Shown: positions 12,399-25,381 of the stretch, one piece after another
How positions within the stretch are numbered: position 1 is the first letter of the stretch
How the letters are laid out: every line of letters starts with the position of its first letter
NCBI RefSeq assembly: GCF_000002425.4
Contig: NC_037265.1
Location: 13,367,123-13,431,122 of the forward strand
DNA from: Physcomitrium patens
Lineage: Eukaryota > Streptophyta > Bryopsida > Funariales > Funariaceae
DNA: 64,000 nucleotides
Reading direction: 5' to 3'
Program-made: the position numbers and the translations under genes
The notes under the pieces: model-generated
Databases searched by the model: none
Seen by the model: the letters and a program-made list of their open reading frames with translations, nothing else
What the model was told of the DNA's origin: nothing

Positions 12399-13543
12399 TA
12401 TCATATTGTAATTGCTTATAGTATGTAAAAATTAGTTAGGACATATAACATGTTCAGAAGTCTTGGTGTATGTTAGAATGGTTAATAGATTAATTTAAAG
12501 AGAGTGGATATAAAAAAGTTTATTTTGAGTTTTATCTATTTTGATTATAGCATTTAAAAAAAAATTTGGACCTAAATATTTAATATGAAGCCTTGAGAGG
12601 AGATTAGAGCCTAAAGAAGAAAATCTTAACTACTAGAGGCTTATTGGGACGGATGAAAGCAAGACATAGTTGGATGAAGGCAAAGAATAGGGATCTTCAT
12701 TTCTATTGGTCAAAGGCCATGTCCAATAGGCTTCAAGGAGACTGCTCAAGGCCTTATTAAGAATTAAGGTTTATCTTTTGAAGTCATTTGAGCTTTGGAG
12801 GCTAAGATCAGCAAGTTTAGGATTTTGGGTACAGATTGGATGTAAATTTTGTGTGATTTGGAGTTTTAATGAAGGAATAATTGGTGCTCAAAGATAAGGT
12901 GTCAATTTCATACCTATTGTCACTCTTTGGGGCATAACATACATTTACAAAGAGCAACAACAAATCAAAGACCATAGTTGGAGAGAATGCTTTTTTAAAT
13001 ACATTTTTTATATATTTTTTGATGAATTTGGATTTTGGATGAAGAAGTTATAGAAGGTTGTAGTCAGCACATCCAAATCAAAGGCAATTAGTAAGTGACT
13101 TTGTTCATAGTAATGGTTGGAGCCATATCTTGAGTTTTTGGACAAATTTTGGACTCAAACCTCTTGGAAAAGATAGATTATTGTATGAAGAAGCTATATA
13201 TATAAATTTTGTGGCATTTGAATGCTTAGTTTATGAGATATGAAAAAAATTACATACAAGTGTATAAAAACTAGGATTTGAAGCTATTATTAGGATTTTC
13301 GTGATATCTTAAGATCCACAATAAATTTCAGTTGCAATTTGTTGTAATAGTTGTTAGAAGTACATAAGTACTTCATATAAAATTTGAGTTTATTTAGACA
13401 GTCCAATTAAAAGATATAAGTTTTTGAAGTTTGGGAATAATACCCCATAAGGATGTACAAGGATTTAGAATTTTTTTAATCATATTTTGGATGTTTTGGA
13501 AACTTAAGACTTATATATTTGGTGTAGTTGCTCCTAAAAGTGT

Positions 13544-13578
<35 letters not shown>

Positions 13579-13665
13579 GTCTTTCTTATATCAAGACTTG
13601 ATTGAGTAATTAGTGGCTACGAAGAGCCCAATGCTTTCTTGAGGCAAATTTTCTCTACCTTGACA
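12399..13665 (-). mobile_element. Solo LTR D1 (about 1.27 kb family)
   Basis: This block of about 1.27 kb recurs at 26604-27871 (opposite strand), in pieces at 42595-46681, and at 44341-45671. On its own sense strand it begins TGTC-like and ends with a complement of TATCATATT; no coding capacity is seen. It interrupts the gag of A1: the uninterrupted relative at about 39284-39340 reads straight through the site. Flanking ACATT/ACATC suggests a 5-bp target duplication. Length, termini and lack of genes fit a solo LTR whose internal region has been lost by recombination. Confidence 0.7.
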
Positions 13666-14346
13666 ACATCAAGAAGTTTTACAATTAAGGAAAACAAGTT
13701 GATTAAACTGACAACTAAATTCAGGGGGTCTTGCATCTATAAGCTCAAGAGAGGCAAGAATTAGTATGCCCGAAAAGTTTGATGGAATAAGATCAAAATT
13801 TTGAGGGTTTTTATAATAAGTTTAATTCTACTTAAGATTATGCTCTTTCCAATACGCGGATGGATTTACTTAAGTTGACTTCATAGCTACACTTCTATCT
13901 CAAAGTGCTCTTTCTTCGTTTATACCTTTGATAGAAAATGATTCACGACTTCTTTATGATTTAGATTCATTCTTAGAAGTGTTTATGGCTACATTCAGAA
14001 AAAGTAATTGAGAAGGAGTAGCAAAGACCAAAATTTTATTTTTATGACAAAAATCATGATCACAGACCACATATGTTGCTAAATTCTAAAACCTTGCTTG
14101 CAATGTAGACTGCAATGACAAAGCACTTATCAATTTATTTCAATAAGGATTAAAGGATAGCATCAAAGATTTGTTATTAACAATTTCAAAAGTAGAATCT
14201 TTGAAATAATTTATTACTCAAGCCATTACATGCGACAATTAATTATTCAAAAGGCATCAAGAACAAAGAATTGGTTAGAAAGGAATAAGTCGAGTAATGG
14301 TTGTAGTTCCCACGTTTTTTGAAACATATTCATTAAGGCCATAACC

Positions 14347-17300
14347 TGTAATAGATATATACATTTAAGTGAGCAATTACCTATATAAATAGATAGAAGT
14401 AAATAAAAGTAGTTAAAAGTAAGTTAAATCTATAATATCTTCTATAAAAGCTTCTTAAAAGCTTTAAAGATGCTAATTTGACTTTATAGGTGTCTATAAT
14501 TGATATTTTAGGTTAAAAAAGTAGTCAACAAGTTGGCCATGTACCACACATATTGTTAGCTTGAAGACCAAGATAACTATTTGGTCCACACATAGAAAAA
14601 CTTCTTTTGTAAGTCAAAGCATGAATCCTAGAAAGTCAATACATATTGGAGGTCCTTTAGAACATCACCATGTAGCCTCTAGTTATATAGTATATATAGA
14701 GATAAGAGTGAAGCCCTCTTCACTCTTGTCAATTCTTTTCTTGCTTCTAGTCTAGTTTCAAGAGTCTTAAGTTTTTTTGTCTTTTGACAATAAGCCATTC
14801 TAGTTTCTTTTTAATATACGTACTTTCTTATTTCTATTTTGTTACTCTTTCTTTGATATGGATTTCATTCATTTATGCATCATCTTTTAGTTCATATCTT
14901 TGACTGATTGATAAGAGTCTACTTATAATATCAGAGCTTTGTTTTGTCTTGATTAAGAGTAGATTTCCTCTTTCTCATGATAAGACATAAGCATATTAGA
15001 AGTTGCAGATTACCCTCTTCTAAACTGATATTGTGCTTAGTATTTTCTTTCTCTTCAAGCCCTTTCTTCTACTTCTCTTGAGTTGTATTAGATATTTTTT
15101 TGAGTATTATTATGGCATAGCTTATTGAAATAAAGAGTGCAATAGCACAAATTCAAAAGCAATTGAGGGAATTGATGCTTGCGATGCATCAACTTAGCTT
15201 ACGATAATAAGGATCAACAAGAATGGCAGGAAGTGAGGATATTGAGATGATTAGAGATACTTCAACATCTACACCAAATCATGTCCCTCCACCCATGATG
15301 GAATATCCTTCAAGTATTAGAGAACCAAGAATTGCTTTATCTTAGAAGTTTGATGGTACAAGATCCAAATTTTGAGGATTTATCAATAAAGTACAACTTT
15401 TGATTGAACTTCAACCTCAAAGCTATCTAATTTTAAGATCTTAAGTTAGATTCATTGGTATACTTTTTTTAGGTTTAGTACTATTGTTGTTTTTATCTTT
15501 TCTTAAACGATGAGATCCAATATTAGATAATCTAGAGACATTTTTGACAAAATTCTAGTCCATGTATGGAGAATATGATGTAATTCGTGTTTCAACCAAT
15601 AAAATTTGTATTTTGCAACAAGGCAATCAATTAATAATGTTATATGCTTCATAGTTTCGACAACTTACAACTAATATCAAGTGAGATGATGCTGCACTTA
15701 TTAGCCAATTTTTCTATAGATTATAATATGAACTTATCTAATCTTCAAACATTGAGTCAAGTAATTAATTTTGCTGTGAAATGTGAAAATTAACTTTTTG
15801 AATTTCAATTTGAGAGTTGCATAAATGGGCCTCAACATTACTACAATTCGATGGCAACACCAACATCTCTTCAATTCATACATGTAAAAATAGAAGATAT
15901 ATAAATTAATACAATACGTTTTAAATCTCTTATTGAGCAAGAAAAGACTCATTGCCATTAATAAGGATTATGCTTATATTATGAAGAATCTAAATACATT
16001 GCTCAAAATTGTCCAAAGAAGTGACAAAATTACAAATTGAGGAGCATATCTATCAAAGAAGACAATATATCAAAAAACAAATTTGTCTAGCTATAATAGG
16101 GATCGTGCGGCTGAAATCTTGTATAATTTTTAATGAAGGTCCTATCTTCTCTTCAGAATCCTCTCCTTGTTTTATAATATATGTACGTTTAGGACCTAAT
16201 AATTATAAAGCCTCTGCCTTGATAGATTCAAGAGCCTTAGCTTGTTTCTTAGACGTAGAATTTATTAAAAGTTATAAAATATCATTAGTACAAAAAACCA
16301 AATCTATTCATATAGAAGTCATAGATAGTCATCTATTGTCTTTTGGAGATATTATTCATGAAACACTTCCTATAGATGTAGCAATAAATGATTAAAGTAG
16401 TTACGTAATCTTTAATATAATTTGATCTCCTTCTAATCCAATCATTTTAGGTTTATCATGATTAGAAAAATATAATCCTTGTATAGATTGGATTTCTCTT
16501 ATCCTTGACTTTTCTAAAAGTATAATTAAGAGTAAAATTAAGCTAATAGAAAGTCATAAGTCTAATTCAATTAAACCTATATTTGTAGGTATAAGAGCTT
16601 TCTTGCATGTTGCAAAAGAAGGATCACCTTGTGTCATTTACGCCATACTTGTTTTTAATGATACAAAGACTTCAAGTGGCATTCTCAACTAACATCAAGA
16701 ATTATGTATTCATTATCGAGGATTCATCAAAATCACCATCAAGAATAGGTACCCTCTACGTTTGATATCCGGACTTCTTAATTGATTGAATCAAGCTAAG
16801 ATCTACACAAAAATAGATCTATGAGGAGCATACAATTTAGTACGTATCAAAGAAAGAGATAAATGATATATTGCATTTTTATAGATGATATCCATCAAAA
16901 TCAAGATGAAATCTTCCATGTAAAAGAAACAAGATCTAGGCAAGATAACATTCTACTTTCAATCTTTATTTGTAGCTTTTTTGTATTTGTAACCCTAAAG
17001 AGATGGAAAGTCAACAATTAGCTGATTCGGTTGAAGAACCTTTATTTGGTGACTTGCCGGACAAGACATTGTGATTGTGACAACCTTCAAGATAATGCAA
17101 TCAAGATGAAGATCCTCAAGAACGACATTTTTTTCTTCAAATAGATAATGAGATTCAACGCATTTGATATCACAACCTTAGAAGAAACTCTCGATGTTTG
17201 GTAATTTTATTAGAGGTAGGAATTCTTTCTGATGGTATTTCAAATATTTTATTTGAAGGAAGTTATGAAGGCCTTAACAATTATCAAATAACAAGGAGGT

Positions 17301-18025
17301 CTTTTTGCCCTAGTATAGAATACTATCAATGGTTGAGAGGCCTTATCAACCATCTTTGAAGAGAACAAAGATTTGAGTATGTGGCAAATACAATTCATCG
17401 CATCATAGATTTCCACAACATATGATAACCACTCCTTATAAAATTTGTATCTAGAAGGGAGAGAAATGTCATGGACATATACATGTAAGTCAGTAATTAC
17501 TTGTATGAATATATAGAAATAAGTAGAAGTAGATAAAAGTAAGTTAATTCTATAATATATTCTATAAAATCTTTCTAAAAGCTTCATAGATGCTGCTTTG
17601 ACTTTATAGGTGTTTATAATTGATATTTTAGGTTAAAAAAGTAGTCAATAAGTTGACCATATGCCATACACGTTGTTAGCTTGAAGACCAAACTAAATTT
17701 GTAGCCCACACATAAAAAAACTTGTCTTATAAGTCAAGACATGTGTCCTACAAAGTCAACACATATTGGAGGTCCTATAGAACATCGCCATGTAGCTCTT
17801 AGTTTGATAGTATATATAGAGATAAGAGTGAAGCTCTCTTCACTCTTATCAACTCCTTTCTCGCTTCTAGTCTATTTTTAAGAGTCTCAATTTTCTTTTT
17901 CTTTTGGCAAAAAGCCATTCTAATTTCTTTTTAATATACATACTTCCTTATTTCTATTTTGTTACTTTTTCTTTGACACAGATTTTATTGGTTTATGCAT
18001 CATCTTTTAGTTCATGTCCTTAACA
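14347..18025 (+). mobile_element. Ty3/gypsy chromovirus A2 with internal deletion
   Basis: The 5' LTR is 14347-14905 and the 3' LTR 17467-18025, both 559 bp. They share the TATATATAG box and hairpin but are clearly diverged (by eye roughly a tenth of sites), so this is an old insertion, into the gag of A1. Internal parts are leader, gag (from about 15112), zinc knuckle and protease (to about 16650), a short piece of reverse transcriptase, and the extra 3' ORF region (about 16997-17427). Most of pol is missing. The element is broken many times. Just after the 5' LTR it keeps the TTGATAAGAGT sequence complementary to its LTR hairpin arm. Confidence 0.85.
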
Positions 18026-19652
18026 AAACTAATGTAAATTGATACAATATGTTTTAAACCTCTCATGGAGCAAAAAAAGACTTAGTTCTGCCAAGAAGGT
18101 TTGTGTTTATATTATAGAGAAGCTAAGCACACTGCTCAACATTATCCAATGAAGTAAATGTATCAAAAAATATACTAAACTTATATGCATCTACTTTACT
18201 AAGAATACAATTACAAAATAAAGAGCACAATTACCGAAGAAGATAATGTATCTAAAATAAATTTTTTCAATTACAATAGGAGTCGTGTGGCTAGAATCAT
18301 ATGCAATACTTAGTAAAGATCTTATTCTCTCATCAAATCCCTCACCTTATATTATAATAGATGTGTGTTTAGGACCTAAAAATTACAAAATCTTTGTCTT
18401 ATTAGATTCAAGAGACTCAGCTTATTTTATAGACAAAGATTTTGTCAAAAATCAAAAAATATCTTTAGTCAAGAAAACTAAATCCATACATGTATAAGTC
18501 ATAGATGGTCATTTATTGTCTTTTGAAAATATTATCTTTGAGATTGTTCCTTTAGATGTAACAATTAAAGATCATAACAATGTAGTAATATTTAATGTAA
18601 TAAGATCTCCCTCTAATCTAATTATTTTAGGATTATCATAACAAGAAAAATATAATCTTCAAATAGATTGGATTTCTCATAACTTTAATTTTTTTTGATA
18701 GTATAATCAAAGATCTTGTTAGTAAAGTAGAAGTACATAAGTTTAGTATTTCCAAACCTTTGCTAATAGGTACAAGAACTTTTATGCATACTGCAAAAGA
18801 AAGACCATCTTTTGTTATATATGCTATGTCCATTTTTTATGGTGGAAAAACATCAAGCCATATTTCTAGCTAATATCAAGAATTTTAAGATGTTTTTGAA
18901 AAGAAGAATGTAGATATTCTTCCAGAGCATTGACCATATGATTGTTCAATTGATTTGCAAAAAAGAGCTCAACCACCATTGAGATCAATCTATAGCTTAT
19001 CGCAAAATGAGTTGGCAACATTAAAAGAATATATTAATGAGAACTTAGCAAAGAATTTCATATGCCATTTTAAATTTCTAGCCAAGGCTCCTATCTTATT
19101 TGTGAAGGAGAAAGATGCATCTATGTAAATGTGTGTAGATTATCGTGGACTCAATAAGATGACCATCAAAAATAAGTATCCTTTGCTTTTGATTTCAAGA
19201 ATTCTTGACCAACTTAATCGAGTAAAGATCTATATCAAAATAGATCTATAAAGAGCATACAACTTAGTTCGTATCAAAGAAGGAGATGAATAGAAGACTA
19301 CTTTTCGAACTAAGTATGGATATTTTGAATATAATGTCATGCCTTTTGGACTCACAAATATATTGGCTATTTTTTAAGATCTTATGAATGATATTTTTTA
19401 TGAGTTTCTTGATGATTTTGTCGTTTGCTGTTTAGACAAAATTCTAATCTACTCTAAGAAAACAAAAGAATATGAATTTCATGTTTGTCTTAAACTATAG
19501 AAACTTAGAGATGTAGAATTATATGTGAAGTTGAAAAAGTGTATATTCTATACTACTCAAGTTGACTTTTTAGGATACATCATTTTCAATGAAGGCCTTA
19601 TGATAGATCCCAAGAAGGTGTTAGGGACATATTCCTTAGAACTTTTTAGAGA

Positions 19653-19872
19653 GAAGTTTCTAGAACCTTCTAGAAAACAAGCCTCTGGAACCTTCTAGAA
19701 GAGAAGCCTCTGGAACCTTTTAGAGAGAAGTTTCTAGAAGCTTCTAGAAAGGAATCCCCTGGAACTTTCTAGAAGCTTCCTAGTTAATAGAAGTAGCTCG
19801 AGAAGTTTCTAGAACCTTCTAGAAAGGAAGCCTCTGGAACCTTCTAGAAGCTTCCTAGTTAATAGAAGTAGC
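19653..19872 (+). promoter_or_regulatory. Array of perfect heat-shock elements in the B 5' LTR
   Basis: The LTR upstream of its TATA box is packed with alternating GAA and TTC triplets at exact 5-bp steps, the binding pattern of heat-shock transcription factors. At 19653-19675 five contiguous perfect units occur (GAA-gt-TTC-ta-GAA-cc-TTC-ta-GAA). Similar runs of three to five units follow through about 19870, for example GAAgcTTCtaGAA and GAAccTTCtaGAAgcTTC. Three perfect contiguous units already form a standard HSE. The TATA box (TATATATAG) is at 19896-19904, directly downstream. This strongly suggests heat-inducible LTR transcription; no expression evidence is available. Confidence 0.85.
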
Positions 19873-19907
19873 TCGAGAAGCTTCCTAAGTAGGAGTATAT
19901 ATAGGGA

Positions 19908-19938
19908 TCGAGGCTGAAGAGTTCTTCAGTCTCGACAA
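19908..19938 (+). promoter_or_regulatory. LTR hairpin and predicted self-primer, element B
   Basis: Arms TCGAGGCTGAAG (19908-19919) and CTTCAGTCTCGA (19924-19935) pair with one G-U around a 4-nt loop, just after the TATA box at 19896. The predicted transcription start, about 32 nt after the TATA box starts, falls near 19928. The first 11 nt from there (AGTCTCGACAA, 19928-19938) are exactly complementary to TTGTCGAGACT at 20066-20076, two bases beyond the LTR end. Confidence 0.7.
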
Positions 19939-20065
19939 CACATCTCTTGGAGTTCTAGCTCACCTTTCTGGTGTTGTTCTTGTACTCATCTGTTTAATCT
20001 AGTTCTGCAACTTCTTCTTGAACTTCTTGTTAGATTTCAAGTCTGTATTTTGTGTCCGTGATAGT

Positions 20066-20076
20066 TTGTCGAGACT
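20066..20076 (+). promoter_or_regulatory. Candidate self-primer binding site, element B
   Basis: TTGTCGAGACT begins 2 nt after the 5' LTR (ending at 20063) and is the exact reverse complement of the predicted RNA 5' end (19928-19938). Tf1-group elements prime minus-strand DNA synthesis this way, with an 11-nt duplex. A TATCAGAGC string (20091-20099), matching part of the initiator-tRNA-Met primer site but lacking the TGG that pairs with CCA, lies 15 nt further on. Confidence 0.65.
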
Positions 20077-23000
20077 ACACTAACTTGAGATATCAGAGCT
20101 AGTTCTTTCTTAGTAGAGTGTGGATTACCCCTCTACTTGAAGGTATACTAGCATTTTTTAGAGGTTGCGGATTACCCTCCTCTAAACTGATACTTCTTCT
20201 GTTATAATATTGGAGTCTTATTCTTCTTGGAGAGAGTGGATTACCCCTCTTTTTGAAATTCTTAAGGCTTTTTATAGGTTGTGGATTACTTTCCTATAAA
20301 CCAATATTGCCTCTTATAGGGTCATTTTTGTCCTTCTTTTAGAATGGCCGGAGGTCACGACATTAGTATGACAGAAAGTTCGGAGTCTAAGTTAGATACT
20401 ATTATGAATGCCCTCGCTACGTTATCACAAAGAACTGCAGAGATTGAAGGAGTGGTGGCAAGGCTTCATAATGATGGAGTATCTGGGATAGCACAATCTA
20501 AACTACACCAGCTTCAAATTTCGGCACTTGAAGAAACAACTTTACCTCACGTTCGACAAGAACCACTAGTTCTATAACATAAGGAGCCTCGAGTTAGCCT
20601 TCCAGATAAGTTTGATGGAACACGTTCCAAGTTTCGAGGATTCGTCAATCAAATCAGGTTGATAACAGTTTTACAGCCTCAACAATATCCAATGGAGGAG
20701 TCACGTGTTGGGCTTGTTGGAACCTTACTTACGTGACAAGCTCTATCATGGTTTGATCCTTTGTTTGAAAAATGATCATCCATATTAAACAACTTCGAAA
20801 CCTTTTTGGAAGCATTTGCGGAAGCATTTGGTGAACACGATAAGGTTCGATGGGCTACAACAAAGATCCAGTCGCTACGACAGGGGATGCATTCTACATC
20901 AGTCTATGTTTTGGATTTCAGGCAATTAGTATGCGACATCAATTGGGATGAAGAAGCGTTGATGAGTCAATTCTATTGGGGTTTAAGAGATGATGTGAAG
21001 GATTTGCTGTTAACTCTTCTTGATCCACGAATGCTCAATGAAGCCATTAGCCAAGCTGTAAAGTGTGATAATCGCCTATTCCAATGTCGCCAAGACCAAC
21101 GCTCAAGACAACATACAATTCACCATGCTCCACCTATGTCGGCAAGCAGTGTGAATTCGCATTCAGAGGTGGAAGACATGCAAATTGATGCGGTACGTAT
21201 CAAATCTCTTACTATAGAAGAAAAAAAGCAACGTATGGAGGAAAATTTATGCTTGTATTATGGTGGAGAAGGCCACAAAGTCAAAAACTGCCCCAAAAAG
21301 CAAAATCGAGGCATAGTCAAGAGTAGGGAAGTATTTGTTCAGGAAAACGAGGATGCCCAGCCATAGTAGGAACCGTGCGGCTGGACAATGAAATATCCCA
21401 ACAACAATCAGGTTCCTTTCTTTCTGCCCAACTTGTACTTTGTTTTACAATCCCTCTGTTTATCGGCCCTCAAAAACTGAGAACCTTAGCACTACTAGAC
21501 TCAAAAGCATCTGCTTGTTTTTTAGACGAAGAATTTGCAAAGCGTCATAAGATCTCTTTAGTACAAAAATCAAAACCTGTTCATGTTGAGGTCATAGATG
21601 GGCAACCTTTATTGTCTGGTAGCATCACCCATGAATCAAAACCTATAGAAGTAACGTTTAAAGATCATAGTAGTCATATTATTTTTAATATTATTAGAAC
21701 TCCATCAAATCCTATTATTCTTGGTCTTTCTTGGTTGAAAAAACATAATCCATTGATAGATTGGAGGTTGCGAAAGATGACTTTTCCCACAAAACCACCC
21801 AAGAAAAAACCTAGTAAAAAACCTCGAAAAAAAAAATCCTTATTCATTGGAGCAAGAGCGTTTATAAGATCATCTAAGGAAGGCACTCCATTTGTCATTT
21901 ATGCGGCTCCAACTACTGAGGAGAAGATCTCAACAGCAAGTATACCGGAGCAATATAAAGATTTTGAAGACGTGTTTCAAAAGAAGAACGTTGACATACT
22001 ACCGGAACACCGACCATATGCTTGTGCCATAGACTTGCAAGAAGGAGCACAACCACCTTTTGGCCCAATCTACAATCTATCGCAAACAAAGTTGGCAGAG
22101 TTACGAAAGTACATCGATGAGAATCTAGCCAAGAACTTCATTCGTCATTCAAAATCATCAGTTGGAACACCCATCTTATTTGTGAAGAAGAAAGATGGAT
22201 CATTATGGATGTGTGTGGACTATCAAGGCCTCAACAAGATAACAAAGAAAAATCGTTACCCATTACCATTGATTTCTAGTCTCTTAGAACAACTTGGACG
22301 TGCAAAGATCTTTACAAAAATTGATCTAAGGGGAGCTTATAATCTCGTACGAATCAAGGAAGGAGATGAGTGGAAGACAGCATTCCGTACAAGGTATGGT
22401 CATTTCGAATATAATGTCATGCCTTTTGGTCTTACCAATGCTCCAGCGGTTTTCCAACATATGATGAATGACATCTTTCGAGAACACCTCGATGATTTTG
22501 TTGTCATCTACTTGGACGATATTCTAATATTCTCTAAAAACGAGGAAGAGCATGAGGAGCATGTTCGTTTGGTCTTGGAGAAACTATGCAAGCGAGGACT
22601 ATATGCCAAATTAGAAAAGTGTTTATTTCACCAGACGGAGATGGAATTTTTGGGGTTCATTGCGACTACAGAAGGTTTGAAGATGGACCCCAAGAAAGTA
22701 GAAGCAATCATGTCTTGGAAGGTTCCAAAGACGGTTAGAGATGTACAATACTTTCTTGGTTTTGCTAACTTCTATCGGATCTTCATCAAGAATTATTCTC
22801 AAGTTGCTGCTCCTCTCACTTGATTAACATGCAAGGATAAGTTGGAATGGGGACCTTTAGCGGAGAAGGGGTTTTAAGACTTGAAGACAACATTTCTTAT
22901 AGCTCCAATTTTGGTACATCCAGACTTTACAAAGGCCTTCTATTTAGAAATTGATGCTTCAGATTTTGCTTTGGGAGCTGTGCTTTCACAAATGAGTGAA

Positions 23001-24961
23001 GATAAGAAGCTCCATTCAGTTGCATTCTATTCTCGGAAGTTCTCTGCTGCTGAAATCAATTATGACATCCACGATAAGGAACTTCTTGCTATAGTGGATT
23101 CTTTCGAAGAATGGCGTCGCTTTCTTGAAGGAGCTGCACATCCGGTAACCGTATATACGGATCACAAGAATTTGGAGTATTTCATGACGGCTCGAGTTTT
23201 AAATCGGCGTCAAGCTTGGTGGAATATGTCGCTATCTAGATTCGATTTTGTTATCACTTATCGATCTGGAAGGCAGCAAGGACTATCTGATGCTTTATCA
23301 AGGAGATCGTATCTTGCACCAAAGGCTGGAGAAGCAGCGTTTGATCAACAATGTACAACGTTATTGAAGCCAGAGAGATTTCAACTTTGTGCTACTATTG
23401 TATCATTTGATGCTGACTTCCTAAACCAGGTACGTGCTATGACCATTAAAGATTCAGTAGCCATTGATATCAAGCAACATACCAATGACGACAAGTTCAA
23501 GGTGGAGGGAGATCTTTTATACTTTGAAGAGCGATTGTACATTCCAAAAGGACCTGCACGACTCCGAGTTCTTCAATCTCGCCATGATTTTCTAGCTGCG
23601 GGACATTTTGGATTCAACAAGATCTTGGAGCTTATTTTCCGAGATTTTTGGTGGCCCCAAATGTGGAAGGATGTGAAAGATTTTGTCCTCTCTTGTGACA
23701 TCTGTTCAAAATCTAAGAATCTTCGGCATCGCCCTTATGGACTTCTAAATCCATTACCAATTCCACGTCCACCATGGTCTTCAATTTCTATAGACTTCAT
23801 CATGGACTTGCCATCATCAAACTCATTTGACAGCATCTTTGTCGTGGTAGATCGGCTTACAAAGATGGCACACTTTGTTCCTTGTAAGAAGACATCGTCC
23901 AGTGAAGTCACAGCAAGACTCTTTCTCGATAATGTGTATCGATATCATGGACTACCAGATGATATCATATCAGATCGAGGTACCTAATTCGTATCAAAGT
24001 TTTGGAGATCTCTCTTTGGGATATTGAAAGTGGATATCAAGCTTTCTTCAGCTTTCCATCCTCAAACTGATGGCCAAACGGAACGGGTGAACCAAGTCTT
24101 GCATCAGTACTTACGATGCAGCATCAACTATCAGCAAGACGATTGGACTGCATATCTATCGCTAGCCGAGTTTACATATAACAACACCCTCCATGCGTCG
24201 ACTCAACAAACACCATTCTTTTCCAACTATGGATATCATCCGAAGCTTGATTTATTGAGTCCGTCAACAAATAACAATCCAGCAGCTGAAAGATTTGCGA
24301 AGCAACTATCAGAGCTTCAAACTATGTTGAAGCTTCAATTACAATCCGCTCAAAAATCCTATAAGACGTCTACAGATAGATTTCGAAATCCAGCACCTAC
24401 TTTCAAAGTTGGAGACAAAGCCTGGCTTCTTCGACGAAATATCAAGACCAAGTGACCATGTGATAAGTTGGACTATCGAAGATTGGGACCATTTATCATC
24501 CAGAAGTAAATTAATCCAGTGGCATACTGGCTGGAGTTACCGGCTTCTATGAAGGTACATCCAGTCTTTCATGTTTCTCTATTGGAACCTGATCGAGAGT
24601 CATCTTTTCCTGGAAGAGTGCAATGTCCGCCACGTAGTATTGAAATCGAGAACCACGAAGAATACGAGGTTGAAAAGGTATTGGATTCACGGTGAAGGTG
24701 GAGAAAGTTAGAATATCTTGTTCATTGGTGCGGCTATGACATTAATGAGCGAACGTGGGAGCCAGCTGAAAATCTTGCGAATGCGCCACAAAAAGTACAG
24801 GAGTTTCATCAACGACATCCCGATAAACCTAAATCAATTCGACGATAGCTTCTTTCTGAAGCTTGTTCTCCCAACAATATAAGAAAAGGGGAGAGCACCA
24901 ACAAAATTCATAGTTGATGTAGTTATTTTCTCCAAGATAGATCGTAGTTTGGTCTTTTGAT

Positions 24962-25315
24962 ATGGATAGCCAAGAGATAGATACTATGCCAGTCAGAGTA
25001 TCGCAACCGAGTAGCTCACGAAGGGGACCCCGAGATGAAGAACTACATGTACCACGACGACGACGGAGGATACCGAGTAACCGATCACTGGTGATCGTAT
25101 TTGAGATCGAGCCTGCTTACGATGGTCAACCAGAAGGCGTGTTTGCAAGACAATTTCACAATGAGGACATGGAAGTTCATGCTTGGTCAGAAGTCAAAGG
25201 CGTGGGCCACTACCGTTGGCTTCAAGGGTCGATGAACCACTTACCTCGTGAACAACAGTTTGAATTCATAGCAGAAGTTATGGGACAGATCTTCATTTTC
25301 TTGCGTTGGTACTGA
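24962..25315 (+). CDS. Extra 3' ORF of element B (GHYRWL protein)
   Basis: This open frame of 117 codons lies between the chromodomain and the polypurine tract, where most Ty3/gypsy elements have nothing. The N-terminal third is basic and Ser/Arg-rich (RRGPRDEE, PRRRRRIPSNR). The C-terminal part has SLVIVFEIEPAYDGQPEGVF, then GVGHYRWLQG, NHLPREQQFEF and IFIFLRWY. The same order of motifs occurs in A4 (53121-53543), A2, A3 and the fragment at 63668-63930. No membrane segment, signal peptide or known domain is visible, so it is not an envelope. The function is unknown; a basic tail plus a compact folded core could suggest a nucleic-acid-associated or host-interaction role, which is only inference. 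Confidence 0.7.
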   Translation: MDSQEIDTMPVRVSQPSSSRRGPRDEELHVPRRRRRIPSNRSLVIVFEIEPAYDGQPEGVFARQFHNEDMEVHAWSEVKGVGHYRWLQGSMNHLPREQQFEFIAEVMGQIFIFLRWY

Positions 25316-25381
25316 TCAACAACATTGCTTCTCAGAGACCTCGAAGCTAAAGGAGGGGGTGATGTTAGGAACATATTCCTT

